NCBI GenBank assembly: GCA_014381035.1
Contig: JACMIS010000972.1
Location: 1 to 8,684 of the forward strand
Origin: Armatimonadota bacterium
GTDB lineage: Bacteria > Armatimonadota > Armatimonadia > Armatimonadales > Armatimonadaceae
Reading direction: 5' to 3'
Length of the DNA stretch: 8,684 bases
Part shown: positions 1 through 6,029 of the stretch, one piece after another
Position numbering within the stretch: the first letter of the stretch is position 1
Layout: each line of letters starts with the position of its first letter
Position numbers and translations under genes: made by a program
The notes under the pieces: model-generated
What the model was told of the DNA's origin: nothing
Seen by the model: the letters and a program-made list of their open reading frames with translations, nothing else
Databases searched by the model: none

Positions 1-122
1 GAGGCGATATACGCCGAAAAATGGCGTGCTGCAAAACCATAGAATGAAAAAAGACCGCCCAAAGGCGGTCTTTTTTCATTCTATGGTTTTGCAGCACGCC
101 ATTTTTCGGCGTATATCGCCTC
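1..122. repeat. Perfect 59-bp inverted repeat at window edge
   Basis: Positions 1-59 are the exact reverse complement of 64-122, around a 4-nt centre (caaa, 60-63). The centre is an ordinary transcription terminator. The arms continue well past it, so the left arm repeats on the + strand the last 13 codons (EAIYAEKWRAAKP) and the TAG stop of the TPR gene whose real copy ends at 81 on the minus strand. The repeat starts at base 1, so it may extend beyond the window. A natural terminator needs only the inner 7-bp stem. A mirrored coding end with no mismatch suggests a fold-back or assembly artefact at a contig end, or a very recent inverted duplication. The sequence alone does not decide between them. 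Confidence 0.95.
47..76 (-). terminator. Rho-independent terminator of the TPR gene
   Basis: A 7-bp GC-rich stem (gaccgcc 53-59, ggcggtc 64-70) with a 4-nt loop is flanked by six A and six T residues. Read on the minus strand it begins 5 nt after the TPR stop codon (81-83) and ends in a T run, as an intrinsic terminator should. Because the flanks are symmetrical it would also work in the + direction. It forms the exact centre of the larger palindrome at 1-122. Confidence 0.9.
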
Positions 123-1217
123 TTCTTCCGTCAATCCTAAATCTTTCGCCAAGATGTACAGCATGTTGTAAGTCAGTTTGTCGTTCGCGCCGAGTGACTC
201 TGCTTGTTGATACTTTTCATAAGCCTCTTTACTGTTACCGGCATCATGCAAACTATTCCCCCACCACACCCAATAGTGGCTATTTCCTGCGGCGAACTCA
301 ACTGCGTGGGAAAATTTCTCAGCCGCCTCGACATACTTTTTCTGCTCGTGCAGAATTAATCCCCAGTTGTACCAGGGACTTGCATAATTCGGTCGTATTT
401 CTATCGCTCTTTCGTAAGCGGCTATTGCCTCTGCTTTACGCCCACTTGCATTCAATGTGGTTCCGAAATTGTTCCAGTAGTTCGGGACGCTGGGAGCCAT
501 TCCCACCACTTTCTGGTGAAGTCCTATTGCGTCATCATACCGTTTGAACTTAGCCAACGTTAGTGCCAGACCATCGGCACTCCACGGCGCGGGTTCCAGA
601 CGAACCGCAATCATCCTGGATTTCAAGGACTCTTCATCTAAATCCAATTCGTCCAACATATTCGCAAAGGTTTGATGCACCATAGACGAACCGGGCGGAG
701 CAATTTTCAAGAGTTTGCGATACGCAGTGACCCCTTCCTGGTTATGTTTCAGAGTCCTGCAAGCAATAGCAAGAAGCCATATCGGGATCGGGTCGGACGG
801 GTTTTGCTGGACGACATCGTTCAGTACTTTGAAACCGGTCTCGGGAGAGCGTCGGCTGTCAATCGCGAGCATCGCAAGAGCACACTGCGCTTGCAGGGAG
901 TATTTCACGGCACCTTTTTGTCTGGCTTTTTCGCGAGATAATACCTCTATAAACAGCGGAGCGGCGGCATCAACGTTGAACCGACTTCGCACACACACTG
1001 CCTGAAACAACGCGATTTTCTGGTTTGCCGGGTACTTTCGGGCGTACTCGTCAAGAAGAGCTTCGGCTTTGCGCTGATTGCCATTCTTCCAAACCGAAAG
1101 GGTATTTTTATACGCAACGACATCCGACGTTGTTTTCGCCGCCACCGGGGAGCAAACGTTTATTGTCGTGATTATCACCGCGACCGAGCACAAAATCGAA
1201 ACATTTTGAATTTTCAT
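81..1217 (-). CDS. Secreted tetratricopeptide-repeat protein
   Basis: This encodes a 378-residue protein of unknown specific role. An N-terminal signal peptide is visible: positive MKIQN, a hydrophobic stretch at about residues 7-21, then a small-residue site near PVAAK (24-28), so export is expected. The Cys at 22 lacks a good lipobox. Helical TPR-like units fill the rest. The clearest are at about 246-279 (YWNNFGTTLNASGRKAEAIA), 280-313 (WYNWGLILHEQKKYVEAAEK) and 314-347 (YWVWWGNSLHDAGNSKEAYE), with weaker ones from about 33 and 135. TPRs bind other proteins, so a scaffold role is likely, but the partner is unknown. The frame stays open far upstream across the next genes, but only the ATG at 1217 gives a signal peptide. 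The start is 26 nt after the GNAT stop with no clear Shine-Dalgarno. Base composition is AT-richer than its neighbours (24 G+C in 60 at 121-180, against 40 in 60 at 7261-7320). A terminator follows directly. Confidence 0.85.
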   Translation of the reverse strand: MKIQNVSILCSVAVIITTINVCSPVAAKTTSDVVAYKNTLSVWKNGNQRKAEALLDEYARKYPANQKIALFQAVCVRSRFNVDAAAPLFIEVLSREKARQKGAVKYSLQAQCALAMLAIDSRRSPETGFKVLNDVVQQNPSDPIPIWLLAIACRTLKHNQEGVTAYRKLLKIAPPGSSMVHQTFANMLDELDLDEESLKSRMIAVRLEPAPWSADGLALTLAKFKRYDDAIGLHQKVVGMAPSVPNYWNNFGTTLNASGRKAEAIAAYERAIEIRPNYASPWYNWGLILHEQKKYVEAAEKFSHAVEFAAGNSHYWVWWGNSLHDAGNSKEAYEKYQQAESLGANDKLTYNMLYILAKDLGLTEEEAIYAEKWRAAKP

Positions 1218-1243
1218 AAGGTATCGCTTGAAAAGCGCAATTT

Positions 1244-1756
1244 CTATGCCGTGTTCGCGTTTTGCTCGTCGCCGTCCGGTCCGAGCAGATGCTGGTAGAC
1301 TCCGGGCCACGAATCCGGAATCACCGTCGCACCGACCGTTTTTTCGTAGAACTCCACCGGACCCGCCGCACCGATGATGGCGTACCCATATCCCATTTCG
1401 CGCAAGGCGTGAAGCGCAACGAGGAGTAATACTCCACCGATTCCCTTGCCGCGGAGCGCGGGGTCTACTCCGGTCGGTCCGAAGAACCCTTTCGCGGTAG
1501 CGTCCACCGAGGCAAAGCCGACGATCCGCTTTTCGTGTATGGCTAAGAATGTTGTGATCGGTTGACGGGCGAATCCCGCCTGCGCTTCGTCCGCCCAACT
1601 TTCGCTGAAGTGGCGAACGATAAACCGTCGGGTGCGCGATAGGTCGAACGGATGGGCGCGACGAACGACGATTCCCGCATCCGCTTCGAGAGCGGCGAGG
1701 GTTTGGGTCGGGTACGCGGGAAGTTTGTACAGGGCGACTAATAGATCCGGCATCAT
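1244..1756 (-). CDS. GNAT-family N-acetyltransferase
   Basis: A 170-residue cytoplasmic protein that probably transfers an acetyl group from acetyl-CoA to an unidentified amine. The acetyl-CoA pyrophosphate-binding motif A is clear: VDPALRGKGIGGVLLLVALH, with R-G-K-G-I-G at 102-107. It is preceded by a typical beta strand (IVGFASVDA, about 78-86). A C-terminal VEFYEKTVGATVI segment (134-146) carries the Tyr often found in motif B. The length matches a single GNAT domain. The ATG at 1756 is chosen because AAAGGA (1763-1768) lies 6 nt upstream; a second ATG follows at 1753, and a GTG at 1774 would put the ribosome site inside the gene. A perfect 7-bp hairpin (1769-1785) abuts the ribosome-binding site. 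The TPR gene follows after 26 nt, so the two are probably one transcript. The substrate cannot be read from the sequence. Confidence 0.88.
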   Translation of the reverse strand: MMPDLLVALYKLPAYPTQTLAALEADAGIVVRRAHPFDLSRTRRFIVRHFSESWADEAQAGFARQPITTFLAIHEKRIVGFASVDATAKGFFGPTGVDPALRGKGIGGVLLLVALHALREMGYGYAIIGAAGPVEFYEKTVGATVIPDSWPGVYQHLLGPDGDEQNANTA

Positions 1757-1944
1757 TGCGATTCCTTTCGGCACGGTTCGTGCCGTATCCTAATTCCCGA
1801 GAGATGAAACCGGTTCCTGCGTAAAGCAGGGATTTTCCGTTTCTGTCGCCAACGTACTTTGTGGCGATCAGCGCGGTTCGCGACCCGATACAAAACACAT
1901 CGGCGGAAAAACATATCCGACCCGATACACAGTAGGCAACAATC
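1757..1944. promoter_or_regulatory. Divergent intergenic region, GNAT / TrkA
   Basis: This 188-nt region must hold promoters for the leftward GNAT-TPR pair and the rightward TrkA pair. It contains a hairpin next to the GNAT ribosome site (cggcacg 1769-1775, cgtgccg 1779-1785), a cctgc/gcagg hairpin (1816-1830), and a tcgcca/tggcga hairpin (1846-1851, 1862-1867). A perfect 12-bp direct repeat, CGACCCGATACA, occurs at 1881-1892 and 1918-1929. The GATACA end of the second copy lies 15 nt before the TrkA start and could be a weak -10 element. No near-consensus -35/-10 pair was found. Confidence 0.5.
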
Positions 1945-2415
1945 ATGAAAGCTATTATTGTTGGTTGTGGGCGCGTCGGTGCGACGCTTGCCCGAATGTT
2001 CGCCGAATCCGGCGCGGAGGTGACGATCATTGATCTTACTTCGGACGCGTTCCGGCGACTTGGCACGAAGTTTCGCGGTACCCGACTCGTCGGCACCGGT
2101 ACGGATATTTCCGTCCTGAAGCGTGCGGGGATAGAGGGTTCGGATGTATTCGTCGCGGTCACAGACGGCGACAACCGGAACCTGATGGCGACGCAGATCG
2201 CGAAAACGGTGTTCGACATACCGCTCGTCATGACCCGCGTTTATGACCCGGCGCGGGCGGCGGCATATCGCGAGATGGGTATCCATACCCTCTGCACCAC
2301 CAGCATCGCGGCGAACCTGATGTTCGACCTGGCGGGCGGCAAGGCGGTGGAGAACCTGATCAGTGAACTGCAGATCGTTCGCACCGGACAAAAACCGGCG
2401 GAACCGGCGGCGTAA
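1945..2415 (+). CDS. TrkA-type K+ regulatory subunit, N domain only
   Basis: A 156-residue cytoplasmic RCK/TrkA-N protein that would bind NAD(H) or a similar nucleotide and gate a K+ translocator of the TrkH/KtrB type. The Rossmann motif is intact at the N-terminus (GCGRVG, residues 7-12), with the acidic residue ending beta-2 (IID, D30). The TDGDNRNLMA stretch (73-82) and the TRVYDPARAAAYREMGIHTL segment (97-116) are typical of TrkA-N. Classical single-domain KtrA/TrkA proteins of about 220 residues also carry a TrkA-C ligand domain. Here the protein stops after the N domain with a short Pro/Ala tail. The next gene, only 10 nt downstream, has both domains, so the two probably form a heteromeric ring, as reported for paired CeoB/CeoC-like proteins. 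The start ATG has a weak AGTAGG site upstream. No channel subunit is in the window. Confidence 0.9.
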   Translation: MKAIIVGCGRVGATLARMFAESGAEVTIIDLTSDAFRRLGTKFRGTRLVGTGTDISVLKRAGIEGSDVFVAVTDGDNRNLMATQIAKTVFDIPLVMTRVYDPARAAAYREMGIHTLCTTSIAANLMFDLAGGKAVENLISELQIVRTGQKPAEPAA

Positions 2416-2425
2416 GGAGAAAACC
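2414..2425 (+). promoter_or_regulatory. Ribosome-binding site of second TrkA gene
   Basis: AAGGAG (2414-2419) overlaps the TAA stop of the first TrkA gene (2413-2415) and lies 6 nt before the ATG at 2426. This fixes the start of the second gene, although its frame is open further upstream to 2363, and it indicates coupled translation of the pair. Confidence 0.85.
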
Positions 2426-3088
2426 ATGTACTGTATCATCGTTGGCGGCGGAAACGTCGGCTATTACCTGACCAAAGATCTCGCTGCCGCCGGTCACGAA
2501 GTATTGTTGTTGGAAAAAAGCCGGGGGCGTGCCGCCCAGTTGATCGAGGAGTTGGGCGACATGGCGTTGCAAGGCGACGGTTGCGAAGTGCGCGTCATGG
2601 AGGAAGTCGGCTTCGCCCGCGCCGACGTTATCGTCGCCGTCACCGGAGAAGACGAGGACAACCTTGTGGTTTGTCAGATGGCGAAGCGCAAATTCGCGGC
2701 ATCCCGTACCATCGCCCGTGTCAACTCCCCGCTCAACGAGCCGCTGTTCGCCAAACTCGGCATTGACACCACGGTTTCTTCCACACGGATCATCTTCAAT
2801 CTGATCGAGCAGGAGATCGAATCGGATCAGGTCGTTCCGCTCGCCGCGCTATCGAAAGGCAACCTGGAAATCGTACAGATCGAACTTTCCAAGCAGTCCC
2901 CGGTGCCGGGAAAAGTCATCAGCGAAGTCCATATGCCCACCGGAGCGCATATCGTCGCCGTGATTCGAGAGAATGCCGCCTTACTCCCCTCGCCGAACAT
3001 GGCACTAATCATCGGCGATACGGTGCTGGCACTGGTCGCGGCGGACAAGGAAGGCGAACTGCGCCAGTCATTCACTGGCTCGTACTAG
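2426..3088 (+). CDS. TrkA-type K+ regulatory subunit, N and C domains
   Basis: A 220-residue RCK protein, the usual length for KtrA-like subunits. The TrkA-N Rossmann domain spans about 1-125: GGGNVG at 7-12, an acidic E30 after LLL, the AVTGEDEDNLVVCQMAK stretch, and TIARVNSPLN. The TrkA-C ligand-binding domain spans about 140-220: LEIVQIELSKQSPVPGKVIS and the IGDTVLALV strand. It would sense nucleotide, and perhaps another ligand through TrkA-C, and open or close a membrane K+ transporter. It is translated from a strong ribosome site that overlaps the previous TrkA stop, so the two act as an operon. Its TAG stop (3086-3088) coincides with the outer end of a large palindromic repeat, so the last few residues may have been shaped by that insertion. 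The TrkH/KtrB partner is not in the window. Confidence 0.92.
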   Translation: MYCIIVGGGNVGYYLTKDLAAAGHEVLLLEKSRGRAAQLIEELGDMALQGDGCEVRVMEEVGFARADVIVAVTGEDEDNLVVCQMAKRKFAASRTIARVNSPLNEPLFAKLGIDTTVSSTRIIFNLIEQEIESDQVVPLAALSKGNLEIVQIELSKQSPVPGKVISEVHMPTGAHIVAVIRENAALLPSPNMALIIGDTVLALVAADKEGELRQSFTGSY

Positions 3089-3311
3089 GTAGTTGGGTAG
3101 TGGTCGGTGGTCGGACGGTGAACCGTTCCGCTACGCGCAAAGCGAAATCGGTTCAGCCGATTTGCGCGATGCGGCGGACGTTCTGCGAACGGACGAGACA
3201 GTACGGTTTCCCAGCGAACGAGACGTTTTCGCAAACCCGCAGGGTTCCCGCCGCAGGCGCGTAGCGGAACGGTTCACCGTCCGACCACCAACCACTGATC
3301 ACTAACCACTA
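3086..3311. repeat. Large intergenic palindromic element between convergent genes
   Basis: A perfect 33-bp inverted repeat (3106-3138 with 3257-3289) extends outward to 40 bp with one mismatch (3099-3138 with 3257-3296), around a 118-nt centre. The centre has its own small hairpins: aaatcgg/ccgattt (3145-3151, 3157-3163), tgcgaa/ttcgca (3184-3189, 3228-3233) and aaccc/gggtt (3234-3238, 3242-3246). The folded shape is thus a long stem topped by several loops. Outside the stem both ends are rich in GTGGT/TAGTGG-like units. The TAG stops of the second TrkA gene (3086-3088) and of the ABC permease (3309-3311, minus) lie at the two ends. A non-autonomous MITE-like or repetitive intergenic element is the best guess. 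It would also act as a two-way terminator, although there is no T run. No transposase and no clear target duplication were seen. Confidence 0.85.
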
Positions 3312-4349
3312 ACCCCTCTTCCAACGGGGCAGGACAAACCGTGCCGCGACGGCGACAATCAGGATCGCCTGTACGACGGCGACGATCTGTTTGGGGATTT
3401 CGGCGTTGAAATCCATCTCCTCCGCGCCCGCACCGAGTGCGCCGAAGAGTAGCGCGGACGGAAGCACGCCGAACGGGGAGCCGCCGGCGAGTAGCGCGAC
3501 GGCAAGACCGTCGAACCCGTAGCCTGCGCCATAAAAGTCGGCGGGGAATGATTTGAATGGCACGACGCCGAGAACTAAGACTGCCCCGCCGATACCGCAC
3601 AGAGCACCGGAAACCAGCATCGCCCGGATTCGCACCAGACCGACCGGAATGCCCGCCGCCTCGGAAGCACCTGCGCCCGCGCCGACCATGCGGGTCTCGT
3701 AGCCCCAAACGGTGCGTTGCAGTAACACGGCGACGATAATCACGGCGATAATGGCGAGAATCAGACCGGCGTGAACGTCGAACTGCGGGTTCAGGCGCGG
3801 CAGTGTCACCAGCACTTCCGGGGTGCGCTGATTGCCGCCCGAGGTAGGATCTTTCAACGGATTCGAGACCAGGTAACGGGTAATATTTTGCGCGATATAG
3901 TTCAACAGGATCGCGGTGATGACCTCATGCGCTCCCCGTTTCTCTTTCAGGTACGCGGGAAGGAACGCCCAGGCGGCTCCTGTGACTGCCGCAGCGACAA
4001 GGGCGAGAAGCAAAACGAGCGGTGCGGGAAGCCCTTTCGCCGAAAAACCCACTACCGCCGCCGCCAGACCACCGACCGCCAATTGCCCTTCCGCCCCGAT
4101 GTTGAACAAGCCCGCCGCCAGCGCGACCGACACCCCGACACCGGTTAAAAGAATCGGCATTGTGCGCGACAGGGTGTTCGACCATGCGAGCGGGGAACCG
4201 ACCGCGCCGACGAACAAGGCTTGGTAGGCACGCAACGGCGCGGAAATGTCTTTCTGCGCAATGGCGATCACAATACCGCCCAGAACAAGCGCGGCAAGCA
4301 GTGCGACGACAGCGCGAAGCAGCCCTGTGAGCAGGTTTTCCGTTTTCAC
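3309..4349 (-). CDS. ABC transporter permease, nucleoside/BmpA type
   Basis: A 346-residue inner-membrane permease of the BPD_transp_2 family, in the branch next to YufP/NupP and RnsC rather than LivH/LivM. Hydrophobic segments recur along the chain, the clearest at about 11-31, 64-84, 88-103, 109-131, 194-211, 243-263, 281-305 and 321-341. Family signatures are visible: GLFNIGAEGQLAVGG (80-94), an RGAHEVITAILLNYIA stretch (138-153) matching the usual NEVI...LNYIA, the R-x-VG...AAGI coupling loop (220-233), and GFDGLAVALLAGG (278-290). The gene starts with GTG overlapping the TGA of the ATPase gene by 4 nt (GTGA), so translation is coupled. Known systems of this type add a second permease and a BmpA-like binding lipoprotein. 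Here the operon ends at a palindromic repeat that contains this gene's stop codon. Nucleosides are the likely substrate, by family only. Confidence 0.9.
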   Translation of the reverse strand: MKTENLLTGLLRAVVALLAALVLGGIVIAIAQKDISAPLRAYQALFVGAVGSPLAWSNTLSRTMPILLTGVGVSVALAAGLFNIGAEGQLAVGGLAAAVVGFSAKGLPAPLVLLLALVAAAVTGAAWAFLPAYLKEKRGAHEVITAILLNYIAQNITRYLVSNPLKDPTSGGNQRTPEVLVTLPRLNPQFDVHAGLILAIIAVIIVAVLLQRTVWGYETRMVGAGAGASEAAGIPVGLVRIRAMLVSGALCGIGGAVLVLGVVPFKSFPADFYGAGYGFDGLAVALLAGGSPFGVLPSALLFGALGAGAEEMDFNAEIPKQIVAVVQAILIVAVAARFVLPRWKRG

Positions 4350-5977
4350 TGGTCACTCGCCCCCGTCATCAGTGCGCCGACACGCTCCTCGGTGGCATCG
4401 GCTTTGTTCAGAACACCAACGATCTTCCCGCCGAGCATCACCGCCACCCGGTCGGACAGGGCGAGAACCTCGGCGAGATCGAGCGATTGTACCAATACTG
4501 CCGCGCCACGGTCTCGTTCGCGGCGCAGGGCGTCATGCACGAATGCGGTCGCGCCAAAGTCCAAGCCACGGGTGGGTTGCGAGGCGAGAAGTAGATCGGG
4601 CGTGCGCGACAACTCGCGTGCCATGACCAACTTTTGCTGGTTCCCCCCGGATAAAGAACGGGCGGGATTTCCCACGGTAACGCCGCGCACGTCGAACGCA
4701 GTGGTCTTCGCCGCCAAAAATTCTCGCAGTGCGCGGACGTTTAGAAAGCCGAACTTGTCCGCAAATGCCGATTCCCGATGCCGCCCGAGCACGGCGTTTT
4801 CTTCAAGCGACAACGGGAGCACCATCGCGCGATGATGCCTGTCCTCGGGAACATATCCGATACCCACCGCTCGCCGCTGCGCAACGTTGAGGCAGTTCAG
4901 TACCGCCTTGCCCAGCAGAATCGTCCCGCTCGTGACCTGTCTCAGCCCCACTATCGCCTCAATCAAATCCACCTGCCCGGAACCGTCCACACCCGCCAGC
5001 CCGACGATTTCGCCGGGACGAACCTCCAGCGAAACCCCATTGACGACCGTTTCCCCGCGACTGCCGAGAACGGTAAGATCCCTCACCCCCAGCCCTGCCC
5101 CCTCGAAAGGGAGACGGGAGCCAGAGGGAGATGCCGGTGACGCTTCGCTACCGGCAAACGATTTGTCCGGCTCCCCTCTCCTTTCCGAGGGGGCAGGGCT
5201 GGGGGTGAGGGCTCCTGGGATAATGCTCCCATCCCCTACCATTGCCCGTGCCAGTTCTACCGGGTTTGTCTCGCTTACCGACTTTGTCAGAATGTGCTCG
5301 CCGCGCCGCAGGACCGTTACAGTTTCGGCGTGCGCCATGACGTCGTCTAATTTGTGCGTGATGAAAACAACCGTGGTTCCCGCATCCGAAAGCCGGTGCG
5401 CCGCCGCCCACAGGTCGCGGGCTTCCGAGGGCGCGAGTGTCGCGGTCGGTTCGTCTAAAATCAGGACTTTGGCACGACGGTATAACGCTTTTAATATCTC
5501 GGTGCGTTGTTGCGCCGCTACCGAGAGGGTTTCCACGCGAGCGGTCGGGTCAATCGGTAAGCCGCTTTCCTCGGCAAGTTCGCGAACCCGCTTTTCGGCT
5601 TCGGACTGGTTCAAAACGAATCCCCCGACCTCCGCCCCGAGTACGACATTCTCCGCCACGGTGAACGGTGGGATGAGTTCGAAATGCTGGTGTACCATTC
5701 CGATCCCGGCGGCGATAGCATCCTGCGGGGAAACAAAGCGCACCGGCTTTTCCTGTAACAGAACCTCGCCGGTATCGGGACGCAGTCCACCGAAGAGCAC
5801 CTTCATCAGGGTGGATTTACCCGCGCCGTTTTCGCCGACAATGGCGTGGCGCGAACCGGGAACGAGGGTCAGGGAAACGTCGGCGAGGGCGACCAGAGAA
5901 CCGAACGTTTTACCGATGCCGCGCAAAGTGACGGAAGGGGTGTCGGTCGCTGGTGATGGAGTGTTTGCGGTCGGCAT
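4346..5977 (-). CDS. ABC transporter ATP-binding protein, two fused NBDs
   Basis: A 543-residue cytoplasmic ATPase of the nucleoside/sugar uptake type (NupO/YufO, RnsB relatives) that would power the adjacent permease. NBD1 (about 16-250) has Walker A GENGAGKST (48-56), Q-loop Q97, a variant signature LSVAAQQ (151-157), Walker B VLILDEP with E176, and H-loop H208. NBD2 (about 297-540) is degenerate in the way usual for this family: its Walker A reads GVDGSGQVD with Q335 in place of Lys, the signature is canonical (LSGGNQQ, 442-448), and Walker B reads LLLASQP. NBD1 is therefore the likely hydrolytic site. Residues about 256-299 between the domains are encoded by an inserted palindromic DNA repeat and make a Pro/Ser/Gly-rich linker. 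The ATG at 5977 is chosen over an upstream in-frame TTG at 5998 because the conserved domain starts soon after it; neither has a good ribosome site. A near-consensus promoter lies upstream. Confidence 0.93.
   Translation of the reverse strand: MPTANTPSPATDTPSVTLRGIGKTFGSLVALADVSLTLVPGSRHAIVGENGAGKSTLMKVLFGGLRPDTGEVLLQEKPVRFVSPQDAIAAGIGMVHQHFELIPPFTVAENVVLGAEVGGFVLNQSEAEKRVRELAEESGLPIDPTARVETLSVAAQQRTEILKALYRRAKVLILDEPTATLAPSEARDLWAAAHRLSDAGTTVVFITHKLDDVMAHAETVTVLRRGEHILTKSVSETNPVELARAMVGDGSIIPGALTPSPAPSERRGEPDKSFAGSEASPASPSGSRLPFEGAGLGVRDLTVLGSRGETVVNGVSLEVRPGEIVGLAGVDGSGQVDLIEAIVGLRQVTSGTILLGKAVLNCLNVAQRRAVGIGYVPEDRHHRAMVLPLSLEENAVLGRHRESAFADKFGFLNVRALREFLAAKTTAFDVRGVTVGNPARSLSGGNQQKLVMARELSRTPDLLLASQPTRGLDFGATAFVHDALRRERDRGAAVLVQSLDLAEVLALSDRVAVMLGGKIVGVLNKADATEERVGALMTGASDQ
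5080..5211. repeat. Palindromic repeat inserted in frame in ABC ATPase gene
   Basis: The arms 5080-5122 and 5169-5211 are inverted copies matching at 40 of 43 positions (mismatches at 5106, 5109 and 5115), with the outer 26 bp perfect. The 46-nt loop holds a further perfect hairpin (tgccggt 5132-5138, accggca 5150-5156). The whole element is 132 nt, exactly 44 codons, and encodes ATPase residues about 256-299, starting ALTPSPAPSERRGE and ending EGAGLGVR. The CCCTCACCCCCAGCCC end resembles a dispersed repeat class that I recall from several high-GC bacterial phyla and that translates to LTPSPxP-type peptides. That identification is from memory, not from a search. It lies between the two ATPase domains, where an insertion is tolerable, and the reading frame is intact on both sides. 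Confidence 0.85.
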
Positions 5978-5987
5978 GGTGCAAGAC

Positions 5988-6019
5988 AAATGCGGCAATC
6001 GCCGGTGACTGCCGCATTT
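5988..6019 (-). promoter_or_regulatory. Stem-loop in the leader of the ABC operon
   Basis: A perfect 10-bp stem (aaatgcggca 5988-5997, tgccgcattt 6010-6019) encloses a 12-nt loop. If transcription starts near 6023, as the upstream promoter predicts, the mRNA would open with this hairpin almost at its 5' end. It ends 10 nt before the ATPase ATG, in a leader without a Shine-Dalgarno. It could stabilise the mRNA, control initiation, or act as a weak attenuator, since TTTGTCTT follows the stem on the minus strand. No known riboswitch class was recognised, and the leader is too short for most. Confidence 0.55.
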
Positions 6020-6029
6020 TTCTGCATGA

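Noticed and set aside
1218..2231. Upstream extension of the TPR reading frame (a 716-residue open frame on the minus strand)
   Set aside because: The frame runs antisense through the TrkA gene and across GNAT, giving Arg/Ser-rich low-quality peptide. The signal peptide at the ATG at 1217 marks the real start.
3093..3305. 70-codon open frame inside the palindromic element
   Set aside because: It lies entirely within the inverted repeat, so its sequence is set by DNA structure. There is no ribosome site or domain.
4346..5977. Missing Walker A lysine and altered Walker B in NBD2 taken as a sign of gene decay
   Set aside because: Degenerate NBD2 motifs (G-Q in Walker A, AxQPTRGLD in Walker B) are normal in this ATPase subfamily.
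4887..6008. Long open frame on the + strand opposite the ABC ATPase (373 codons)
   Set aside because: Its composition is Ser/Arg/Thr-rich with no recognisable domain, as expected for an antisense shadow of a high-GC gene. The minus strand has all the ABC motifs.
5910..6017. Possible small upstream ORF (ATG at 6017, minus) overlapping the ATPase start
   Set aside because: It is out of frame with the ATPase, has no ribosome site, and encodes His/Arg-rich peptide without conservation evidence. It is probably chance.
5988..6025. Hairpin plus TTTTTCT read as a + strand terminator
   Set aside because: No + strand gene ends nearby, and both flanking genes are on the minus strand. It is better explained as a leader stem-loop of the ABC operon.
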